The notes below the pieces were generated by a model. The model saw only the letters and a list, made by a program, of their open reading frames with translations. It was not told where the DNA came from and searched no databases. Shown here in pieces: positions 1-5,004 of a DNA stretch of 5,138 bases (its first letter is position 1; each line of letters starts with the position of its first letter). The DNA is from an uncultured Collinsella sp. GTDB taxonomy: Bacteria > Actinomycetota > Coriobacteriia > Coriobacteriales > Coriobacteriaceae. Position numbers and translations under genes: made by a program. Where the stretch lies: assembly GCA_900553935.1 (NCBI GenBank), contig USFK01000120.1, positions 1-5,138 of the forward strand, read 5' to 3'.

Positions 1-64
1 TTTCAATTTCTTCCTTTATCAGACTTCCTACACTTGAAAAGTGCGAACATAAAAACAGTTTCAT
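1..64 (-). CDS. Partial peptidase S51 / dipeptidase E-like protein (N-terminus only)
   Basis: The first 21 codons of a minus-strand gene whose remainder lies beyond the left edge. The ATG is the complement of bases 62-64 and the peptide starts MKLFLCSHFSSVGSL. A strong Shine-Dalgarno sequence (AAAGGAGA, complement of 71-78) sits 7 bases upstream, which fixes the start. The opening hydrophobic strand followed by C-S-x-F resembles the N-terminus of peptidase S51 / type 1 glutamine amidotransferase-like proteins. That family includes dipeptidase E, a cytoplasmic serine peptidase cleaving Asp-X dipeptides. The catalytic Ser and His would lie outside the window, so activity cannot be judged. The segment is AT-rich and uses A/T-ending codons such as AAA, TTA, ATA and GAA, unlike the G/C-ending codons of its neighbours, which suggests acquisition from a lower-GC source. 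The coding call is fairly safe; the family call rests on a short peptide and memory of the family. Confidence 0.62.
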   Translation of the reverse strand, partial: MKLFLCSHFSSVGSLIKEEIE

Positions 65-114
65 CAATATTCTCCTTTATATATAAATTCCGATTTGTTG
101 AGCCGAGTATATCA
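65..114 (-). promoter_or_regulatory. Extended -10 promoter and ribosome binding site of the left-edge gene
   Basis: On the minus strand TATACT (complement of 106-111) matches the -10 consensus at 5 of 6 positions. It is preceded by TGA, giving an extended -10 (TGnTATACT, complement of 106-114). No good -35 hexamer is present 16-18 bases upstream, which fits an extended -10 promoter. The 5' leader of roughly 35 bases is AT-rich and ends in the Shine-Dalgarno AAAGGAGA (complement of 71-78). It places the left-edge gene under its own promoter rather than read-through from the dehydrogenase gene, which is closed off by terminators. Confidence 0.5.
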
Positions 115-297
115 CACCCGCCAAGAAAAGAACACCCCTATATGTCAGAGCTTGCCCTTTTTCCTGCGTACGCAGCGATTGCCCCAGAATGCGCCATATA
201 GCACAAAAGGCAGGATGCCATCGCCACGATGATACCCTGCCTTTGCTCGTTCCTGTTTACCGTTCCGAGTAGTCCTTCCGCGGAACCTCTGATAAAC
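115..297. other. Intergenic stretch without a supportable gene
   Basis: I find no gene here. Short minus-strand reading frames cross it but lack convincing ribosome binding sites and run through the hairpins. Visible structure: a perfect 12-base palindrome CTGCGTACGCAG (164-175), the hairpin annotated at 204-244, a 10-base palindrome TTCCGCGGAA (276-285), and an inverted repeat GTTCCG / CGGAAC (262-267 and 281-286). None has a function I can name. Confidence 0.5.
204..244 (-). terminator. Possible third terminator-like hairpin downstream of the dehydrogenase gene
   Basis: AAAGGCAGG (206-214) is perfectly complementary to CCTGCCTTT (236-244). Inside the loop ATCG (220-223) can pair with CGAT (227-230). 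Read on the minus strand the stem is followed by only TTTT then GTGC, so the U-tract is short. It could be a weak or back-up terminator, or simply a stable hairpin. Confidence 0.35.
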
Positions 298-345
298 AAA
301 AAACGTACCCGAACCCTTTCTCGTAAAGAATCGGGTTCGAGTACG
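298..345 (-). terminator. Intrinsic terminator, distal of a tandem pair
   Basis: On the minus strand, CGTACTCGAACCC (complement of 333-345) pairs along all 13 positions with GGGTTCGGGTACG (complement of 304-316), with one G-U wobble. Six T residues follow (complement of 298-303). Read on the plus strand the wobble becomes a C-A mismatch, so the hairpin is better matched to minus-strand RNA. It lies about 15 bases beyond the first terminator and would catch transcripts leaking through it before they reach the left-edge gene. Confidence 0.75.
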
Positions 346-360
346 AACTGAATGCTGGAG

Positions 361-407
361 CAATAAAAAACCACCAGAAAGGTGCCTGTCCCCTTTGTGG
401 TGGTTTT
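361..407 (-). terminator. Intrinsic terminator of the GldA-family dehydrogenase gene
   Basis: AAAACCACCA (367-376) pairs with TGGTGGTTTT (398-407). Across a single mismatch AAAGG (378-382) pairs with CCTTT (392-396), giving a long stem with a 9-base loop. Read on the minus strand it begins 10 bases past the dehydrogenase stop codon and ends in TTTTTTA, a standard U-tract. The stem's inner part reads AAAGGGGACAGGCACCTTT on the minus strand, which resembles a REP-type palindrome (see findings). Confidence 0.82.
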
Positions 408-416
408 GGGCCAGTC

Positions 417-1499
417 CTAGAGCGCGTGGCCGTAAGCGTCGGCAGCCTCGATGGCAGCGGCGAACTTTTCGTCGGTGAAGGGCTCGGGGTTTCCCTGCTT
501 CCACTCGTTGGTGGCGTGCGCGAACTCGCACAGGGCAGGGATGTCGGCCTCGGAAAGGCCGACCTGCTCAAGCGTCACGGGCAGCCCCATCTGCTTGTTA
601 AAGGCGGCGTAGCGCTCAAGGTTCTCGGTATCGCCCGTGTAGGCAAACAGCACGAGCACGCCCAGGCTCACGACCTCGCCATGCAGGTAGGTGCCCTCGC
701 GCGGAATGCTGCAGGTGGCGTTGTAGAACGCATGCGCCACGCTCGAGTTGTAGTAGTAATCGTTTTGGTTGGTCAGGTTGGAGACGTAGCCCGTGTTGAC
801 CACGATATCGAGCGCGATCTGCTTGACGGCTTCGGTCGACTGGTCCTGGCGCACGTCCTCTAGACCCTGCACGCCATAGGTAAACAGCGGCTCGGAGCAG
901 GTGTGTGCGAGCGCCAGGCCAAGACCTGCGGTGTGCTCCAGGTTGCCGGCGCTCGTGGCGTACTCGACCTCGGGCTGCTTGGACAGGGCATCGCCCACGC
1001 CCGCCCAGAAGTACTCCGCCGGAGCCTCGGCGATGATCTTGGGGTTGATGAAGATGTGCGCGGGTCGGTTGGGGTACGAATAGCCCTCGAGCGAGCCGTC
1101 GTCGTTGTAGACAACGGCAATGGCGGTCGCGGCCGAGCAGTTGGAGCAGATCGTCGGTACCGTAAAGACGATCTTCTTGAGCTCGATGGCCGCCGTCTTG
1201 ACGGTGTCGAGCGCCTTGCCGCCGCCGCATGCGATAAGAACGTCGGCTTCTTGGCAGGCAGGGGAGTTCACAACCTTGGCGATATTGGCGCGCGTACTGT
1301 TGGTGCCGTAGACGCGCGTCTCCAGAATCTCGACGTCGGTGCCCTCCAGCGCCGCTTCGATACCGGGAAGCGCCGCTGCCAGTGCTCGTTTACCACCGAT
1401 AATCGCGACCTTGGTCGCTCCGTACTCGTCCAGTGCGCCGGGCAGCTCGTCAAAGCAGTCCTCGCCGACGGTGTAGTCGCTCATTCCAATCGTGCGCAT
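417..1499 (-). CDS. Iron-/zinc-containing alcohol dehydrogenase family protein, GldA/HcxA-like
   Basis: A complete 360-residue protein of glycerol-dehydrogenase-family length, expected to be a cytoplasmic NAD(P)-dependent oxidoreductase. The N-terminal half carries the nucleotide-binding motif GGGKALDTVK (92-101). The helical C-terminal half carries the expected metal ligands Asp170 (in GVGDALSK), His256 (SSVAHAFYN) and His273 (YLHGEVV). The segment PTICSNC (115-121) aligns with PTIASTD of glycerol dehydrogenases, so the Asp that binds glycerol there is Cys121 here. HcxA (YbdH), a hydroxycarboxylate dehydrogenase, also has Cys at this place. The substrate is therefore probably not glycerol, and a 2-oxo/hydroxy acid is a reasonable alternative. 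The first ATG is chosen because AAGAAGG (complement of 1505-1511) lies 5 bases upstream; the internal Met6 would be too far away. The gene is monocistronic, divergent from ileS, and followed by tandem terminators. I see no convincing promoter hexamers upstream. Confidence 0.93.
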   Translation of the reverse strand: MRTIGMSDYTVGEDCFDELPGALDEYGATKVAIIGGKRALAAALPGIEAALEGTDVEILETRVYGTNSTRANIAKVVNSPACQEADVLIACGGGKALDTVKTAAIELKKIVFTVPTICSNCSAATAIAVVYNDDGSLEGYSYPNRPAHIFINPKIIAEAPAEYFWAGVGDALSKQPEVEYATSAGNLEHTAGLGLALAHTCSEPLFTYGVQGLEDVRQDQSTEAVKQIALDIVVNTGYVSNLTNQNDYYYNSSVAHAFYNATCSIPREGTYLHGEVVSLGVLVLFAYTGDTENLERYAAFNKQMGLPVTLEQVGLSEADIPALCEFAHATNEWKQGNPEPFTDEKFAAAIEAADAYGHAL

Positions 1500-1504
1500 A
1501 GCAG

Positions 1505-1513
1505 CCTTCTTTC
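1505..1513 (-). promoter_or_regulatory. Ribosome binding site of the dehydrogenase gene
   Basis: Minus-strand GAAAGAAGG (complement of 1505-1513) ends 5 bases before the ATG. It decides between Met1 and the nearby in-frame Met6 in favour of Met1. Confidence 0.65.
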
Positions 1514-1554
1514 GTTAGATAAAGTGCTTTCAGGTATTTTGCTCCAAGTGAGCG

Positions 1555-1568
1555 CTTGCGATCGCGAG
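1555..1568. repeat. 14-base near-palindrome, candidate operator
   Basis: CTTGCGATCGCGAG is symmetric at every position except one T/G pair, and its core GCGATCGC is a perfect 8-base palindrome. It overlaps a second imperfect inverted repeat, CAAGTGAGCGCTTG (1545-1558). It sits 56-69 bases upstream of the dehydrogenase start and about 45 bases upstream of the ileS -35 box. That position suits a regulator of the dehydrogenase promoter, but no regulator gene is in the window and function is inference. Confidence 0.3.
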
Positions 1569-1613
1569 AAGTTTCTAAAGTATGAAACCGATGTTGAGGG
1601 TTTTTCGCCGGCG

Positions 1614-1641
1614 TTGACCGTGTTACCATACAGCGCATAAG
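1614..1641 (+). promoter_or_regulatory. Sigma-70-like promoter of the T-box leader and ileS
   Basis: TTGACC (1614-1619) matches the -35 consensus at 5 of 6 positions. After a 16-base spacer comes CATAAG (1636-1641), matching the -10 at 4 of 6. Transcription would begin near 1647-1649, exactly where the 5' strand of T-box stem I begins (1650). That agreement raises confidence in both features. Confidence 0.62.
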
Positions 1642-1645
1642 CGTT

Positions 1646-1941
1646 GATGGGGACGAGTAGTCGGCCGTCCGCATGCTACAGAGAGCGGGGAGCGCTGAGA
1701 ACCCGTGCATGCGACCGATGAAAATCACCCCGGAGCTGCGGTCCCAACGGACGTGCCGCGCAGGTTCGTCTTAGTAGACATCGCCGAGATGGTCGTCGAT
1801 ACAGACCAGCCGAGTAACGGATGCGAGCGCGCGAATACGCGGGCGAGGGCATCTAAGCTGGGTGGTTAAGCGAAGAGCTTTTGCGGGCGTGCAGCCCGTT
1901 TGTGGCGCTTCGTCCCAGCTTGTAGGGACGGGCGCTTTTTT
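1646..1941 (+). promoter_or_regulatory. T-box riboswitch, isoleucine-specific, transcriptional type
   Basis: Controls ileS in response to uncharged tRNA-Ile. The stem I base is GGGAC/GTCCC (1650-1654, 1741-1745). Above it lie AGTAG (1656-1660), GTCGG/CCGAT (1660-1664, 1715-1719) and CGCATGC/GCATGCG (1670-1676, 1707-1713). The conserved bulge ACAGAGA (1678-1684) and the distal stem GCGGG/CCCGT (1685-1689, 1702-1706) follow. The specifier loop GAAAATCACC carries codon ATC (1724-1726) followed by A, matching tRNA-Ile anticodon GAU. Stem III is GATGC/GCATC (1820-1824, 1849-1853). The antiterminator is AAGCTGGG/CCCAGCTT (1855-1862, 1914-1921) plus GCGAAG/CTTCGT (1870-1875, 1908-1913), enclosing the 7-base bulge TGGTTAA (1863-1869). 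TGGT would pair with the tRNA ACCA end. The antiterminator's 3' strand is also the terminator's 5' strand, so the two folds exclude each other. Element layout is seen in sequence; the mechanism is known for the family. Confidence 0.92.
1905..1941 (+). terminator. T-box regulated intrinsic terminator upstream of ileS
   Basis: CGTCCC (1911-1916) pairs with GGGACG (1925-1930) around an 8-base loop. The stem continues through a U-G pair and one bulged U to GCGC/GCGC (1905-1908, 1932-1935). Six T residues follow (1936-1941). Bases 1908-1921 are shared with the antiterminator, so tRNA-dependent antitermination would disrupt this hairpin. Its presence marks transcriptional rather than purely translational control. 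Confidence 0.88.
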
Positions 1942-1951
1942 GGTGCCCAGA

Positions 1952-1965
1952 GGGCGTGCGCGCCC
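1952..1965 (+). other. Small hairpin between the attenuator and the ileS ribosome binding site
   Basis: GGGCG (1952-1956) pairs with CGCCC (1961-1965) around the loop TGCG. It ends 8 bases before the Shine-Dalgarno sequence and does not cover it. A competing pairing GCCC (1945-1948) with GGGC (1952-1955) is possible. Function is unknown. Confidence 0.4.
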
Positions 1966-1984
1966 ATGACAAGAAAGGGGTACC

Positions 1985-4786
1985 GTGGCAAACGAGTACA
2001 AGCAGACGATGAATCTGCCTAAAACCGGATTTCCCATGCGTGCCGGTCTTTCCAAGTCCGAGCCCAAGCGACTCAAGGACTGGCAGGGCAACAAGGTCTA
2101 CGAGCAGGTTCTGAAGAAGAACGAGGGTCACAAGAAGTTCGTGCTGCACGACGGTCCTCCGTACGCCAACGGCCCGATCCACATCGGCCATGCCATGAAC
2201 AAGATCTCCAAGGACATGATCAACCGTTACTGGATGATGCAGGGCTATGAGGTTCCCTATGTTCCCGGTTGGGATTGCCACGGTCAGCCGATTGAGCACA
2301 AGGTCGAGGAGAAGCTCGGCACCGAGAAGTTCAACCAGACCTCCACGGCCAAGATCCGTGAGCTCTGCAACAAGTTCGCTGTCGAGAACATCGAGCTGCA
2401 GAAGGCCGGCTTCCGTCGTCTGGGCGTGCTCGGCGACTGGGACAACCCCTATTTGACGCTCTATCACCAGCATGACGCCGCCGACATCGAGGTCTTTAAG
2501 GCCATGTTCGATAAGGGCATGATCTATCGCGGCCACAAGCCGGTTCACTGGTGCAAGCACTGCCACACCGCGCTGGCCGAGGCCGAGATTGAGTACTCCG
2601 ACGAGACGAGCCCGTCCATCTTCGTGCGCTTCGAGATGACTTCCAAGCCCGCCGGCCTCGAGGACTTCGACGGACCGGTCGACTTCATCATCTGGACGAC
2701 CACGCCGTGGACCATCCCCTCCGACCAGGCCGTTTCCCTTAAGCCCGGCGCCGCCTATGTCGCCGTTGAGCACGAGGGCCGTGCCGAGGTCATGCTCGAG
2801 GACCTGGCTCCCAAGTGCTGCGAGGAGTTTGGCTGGGAGTACACCCCGGTTATGGTCGACGGCAAGCCCTATGTGGTTCCCGCCGAGACCTTCCACCACA
2901 TCCACTACAAGCAGCCGATCTTTGACGGCGTTGAGGGCGTGGCGCTGCTGGCCGATTACGTCGGTGTCGATGACGGTACCGGTATCGTCCACAACTCGCC
3001 CGGCCACGGCGTCGACGACTACTTTGCCTGCCTCAAGGAGGGCATCACCGACATCTGCATGCCGGTCGATGACGACGGCAAGTTCTACACCGGCGAGGAG
3101 TTTGGTACCGGTGGCCCCTTCAGTGGCATGGATACCGACGAGGCCAACCCGCACATCATCGAGTTCCTGCGCGAGCGCGGCACCCTGGTCCTCGAGAAGA
3201 AGATCACGCACAGCTATCCGCACTGCTGGCGCTGCAAGCACCCGGTGCTCTTCCGTGCTACCGACCAGTGGTTTGTCTCGATGGACAAGACCGGTTTGCG
3301 CGAGCAGGCCGGCAAGGAGGTCCGTGAGAACGTCAAGTGGTATCCGGCCCACGCGGCCAACCGCATCGGTGCCATGGTCGAGCAGCGTCCCGACTGGTGC
3401 ATCAGCCGCCAGCGCAACTGGGGCGTGCCTATCCCCAGCTACACCTGCGCCGACTGCGGCGAGAAGGTCATGAACGACGCCACGCTCGACGCCGTCATCA
3501 AGCTCTTCCACGAGAAGGGCTCCGACGCCTGGTTCACTGACGCTCCCGAGAGCTACCTGGGCGAGGCCTGCGTCTGCCCCAAGTGCGGCGGCCATCACCT
3601 CAAGGCCGATAAGGACATCCTCGACGTGTGGTGGGACTCCGGCGTCTCCTGGAAGGCCGTCTGCGAGTATCGCCCCGAGCTGGAGTATCCGGCGGACGTG
3701 TACCTCGAGGGCTCTGACCAGCACCGCGGTTGGTTCCAGAGCTCGCTGCTCACCTCGGTGGGCGCCAACGGCCACGCTCCGTACAAGGCGGTCGTCTCGC
3801 AGGGCTTCACCCTCGATGGCCAGGGCCGCAAGATGTCCAAGTCGCTCGGCAACGTCATCGACCCCAACAAGGTCTGCGACGAGATGGGCGCCGACATCAT
3901 CCGTCTGTGGGTCGCCTCCGTCGACACCAGCTCCGACGTCTCCATCGACCACGAGATTCTCGCTCGTACGTCCGATGCCTACCGTCGTTTCCGCAACACG
4001 CTGCGCTTCCTGCTCTCCGAGCTCGAGGGTCAGTTTGAGCCCGAGACCGACGGCGTCGCCTTTGCCGACCTGCTGCCGCTCGACAAGCTCATGGTTGCCC
4101 GCCTGACCCAGGTCCAGGCCGAAGTCGACGACGCTTATGCCAGCTACGAGTTCCCGCGCGCCTACCGTGCGCTCTACGACTTTGTGGTTACCGAGCTCTC
4201 CAACGTGTATCTCGACGCCCTGAAGGACCGTCTGTACTGCGATAAGCCCGGCTCGCTCGAGCGCCGCAGTGCCCAGACCGTGCTGGCCGAGCTCTTCTCG
4301 ATGCTCATGCGCGATCTGCAGCCGATCTTGTCCTATACGGTCGACGAGGCCATGGCCTATGCGCCTGCTGGCTGCGTCGATCACCAGAAGTACGCCGCGC
4401 TGCTCGATTGGTACAAGTCGCCCATCACGGTCGACGAGGCCAACGAGTTCGAGGGCGTGCTCGAGGCTTCGCTCGAGCTCCGTAGCGCCGTGACCAAGGC
4501 TCTTGAGGATGCCCGTTCTGCCGGCACCTTCACCAAGAGCCAGCAGGTCCGCGTCAAGGCGGTCGTTCCCGCCGAGATGCATGCGCTGCTGACCGGCGAC
4601 AAAGCTGTTGACCTGGCCGAGTTCTACATCGTTTCCGCTGTTGAGCTGACCCAGGGCGAGGAGCTTGCCGTTACCATCGAGGCTGCCGAGGGCGAGTGCT
4701 GCGACCGTTGCTGGAACTATCGCACCACCGTCGGCGAGTACAACGGCCACGCGCACATTTGCAAGAGGTGTGCGAATGCCCTTTAA
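1985..4786 (+). CDS. ileS: Isoleucyl-tRNA synthetase
   Basis: Cytoplasmic class I aminoacyl-tRNA synthetase that charges tRNA-Ile with isoleucine and edits misactivated valine. It has 933 residues, close to the 938 of E. coli IleS, and is complete. Seen in order: the N-terminal LPKTGFPMR segment (11-19); HIGH at 66-69 in GPPYANGPIHIGHA; the CP1 editing domain with WTTTPWTIP (237-245) and GHGVDDY (340-346), which supply the usual editing Thr and Asp residues; KMSKS at 616-620; an anticodon-binding helical domain; and a C-terminal zinc knuckle C906-x2-C909 with C926-x2-C929. Extra Cys pairs lie at 190/193, 414/417, 488/491 and 531/534. The start is GTG, with AAAGGGG (1974-1980) 4 bases upstream; the nearby ATG at 1966 is out of frame. 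Codons end almost always in C or G. Expression is governed by the T-box upstream. The product call is essentially certain. Confidence 0.99.
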   Translation: MANEYKQTMNLPKTGFPMRAGLSKSEPKRLKDWQGNKVYEQVLKKNEGHKKFVLHDGPPYANGPIHIGHAMNKISKDMINRYWMMQGYEVPYVPGWDCHGQPIEHKVEEKLGTEKFNQTSTAKIRELCNKFAVENIELQKAGFRRLGVLGDWDNPYLTLYHQHDAADIEVFKAMFDKGMIYRGHKPVHWCKHCHTALAEAEIEYSDETSPSIFVRFEMTSKPAGLEDFDGPVDFIIWTTTPWTIPSDQAVSLKPGAAYVAVEHEGRAEVMLEDLAPKCCEEFGWEYTPVMVDGKPYVVPAETFHHIHYKQPIFDGVEGVALLADYVGVDDGTGIVHNSPGHGVDDYFACLKEGITDICMPVDDDGKFYTGEEFGTGGPFSGMDTDEANPHIIEFLRERGTLVLEKKITHSYPHCWRCKHPVLFRATDQWFVSMDKTGLREQAGKEVRENVKWYPAHAANRIGAMVEQRPDWCISRQRNWGVPIPSYTCADCGEKVMNDATLDAVIKLFHEKGSDAWFTDAPESYLGEACVCPKCGGHHLKADKDILDVWWDSGVSWKAVCEYRPELEYPADVYLEGSDQHRGWFQSSLLTSVGANGHAPYKAVVSQGFTLDGQGRKMSKSLGNVIDPNKVCDEMGADIIRLWVASVDTSSDVSIDHEILARTSDAYRRFRNTLRFLLSELEGQFEPETDGVAFADLLPLDKLMVARLTQVQAEVDDAYASYEFPRAYRALYDFVVTELSNVYLDALKDRLYCDKPGSLERRSAQTVLAELFSMLMRDLQPILSYTVDEAMAYAPAGCVDHQKYAALLDWYKSPITVDEANEFEGVLEASLELRSAVTKALEDARSAGTFTKSQQVRVKAVVPAEMHALLTGDKAVDLAEFYIVSAVELTQGEELAVTIEAAEGECCDRCWNYRTTVGEYNGHAHICKRCANAL

Positions 4787-4855
4787 GGCACGGTAACTCG
4801 GCATTTTAGTTATAGGGAGAATTTGACGCCTTCGGCCCATTTGCTCCGCTGAAGA

Positions 4856-4893
4856 AAAGCGACATTCCGTTATCCGGAATGCCGCTTTCTTTT
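4856..4893 (+). terminator. Intrinsic terminator of ileS
   Basis: AAAGCG (4856-4861) pairs with CGCTTT (4883-4888), and after one mismatch CATTCCG (4863-4869) pairs with CGGAATG (4875-4881) around a 5-base loop. The tail CTTTCTTTT follows. It lies 69 bases past the ileS stop, which suggests that ileS and lspA are separate transcription units or only partly coupled. On the minus strand the mismatch becomes G-U and a TTTTC tail follows, so it could work both ways. Confidence 0.85.
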
Positions 4894-4950
4894 ATGCTGG
4901 TTATTTATCTGACGTTAGCGAATATGTCGTGCGCGCTGCGTGCGGCAATA

Positions 4951-4956
4951 TATGAT
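4951..4956 (+). promoter_or_regulatory. Possible -10 box of an lspA promoter
   Basis: TATGAT (4951-4956) matches the -10 consensus at 5 of 6 positions and lies in a locally AT-rich patch about 50 bases before the lspA start. No convincing -35 hexamer is found 16-18 bases upstream, so this is tentative. A separate promoter is expected because the ileS terminator lies in between. Confidence 0.3.
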
Positions 4957-5004
4957 GGTTTATTGCAGTAAACTTTCTTTGAGTTTTGAGGGTAGGGGAT
5001 TTCT

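Noticed and set aside
138..374. Short minus-strand frame ending in a hydrophobic stretch, with a GTG start possible near 226
   Set aside because: It runs through the hairpins at 204-244 and 298-345, and I recognise no family. A small membrane peptide cannot be excluded but is not supported.
1542..1547. TTGGAG on the minus strand as a -35 box for the dehydrogenase gene
   Set aside because: No acceptable -10 hexamer occurs at 16-18 bases; the closest candidates match only 2-3 positions.
903..1640. A 245-codon plus-strand frame opposite the dehydrogenase gene
   Set aside because: Antisense shadow of a well-supported gene. It extends through the divergent promoter region and has no recognisable motif.
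1741..1757. AACGGACGTGCCGCG considered as the T-box core sequence
   Set aside because: It looks like the AACGGGTGGTACCGCG form but lacks TGG for tRNA pairing. The true antiterminator at 1855-1921 has the bulge and both helices.
1966..1968. ATG upstream of the ileS GTG as an alternative start
   Set aside because: It is out of frame with ileS, and the Shine-Dalgarno sequence lies downstream of it.
1853..4840. A 995-codon open frame on the minus strand opposite ileS
   Set aside because: It mirrors ileS, whose identity is certain. Strong G/C at third codon positions removes stop codons from the opposite strand, and the product is a low-complexity mix of Val, Leu, Gly and Asp with no recognisable domain.
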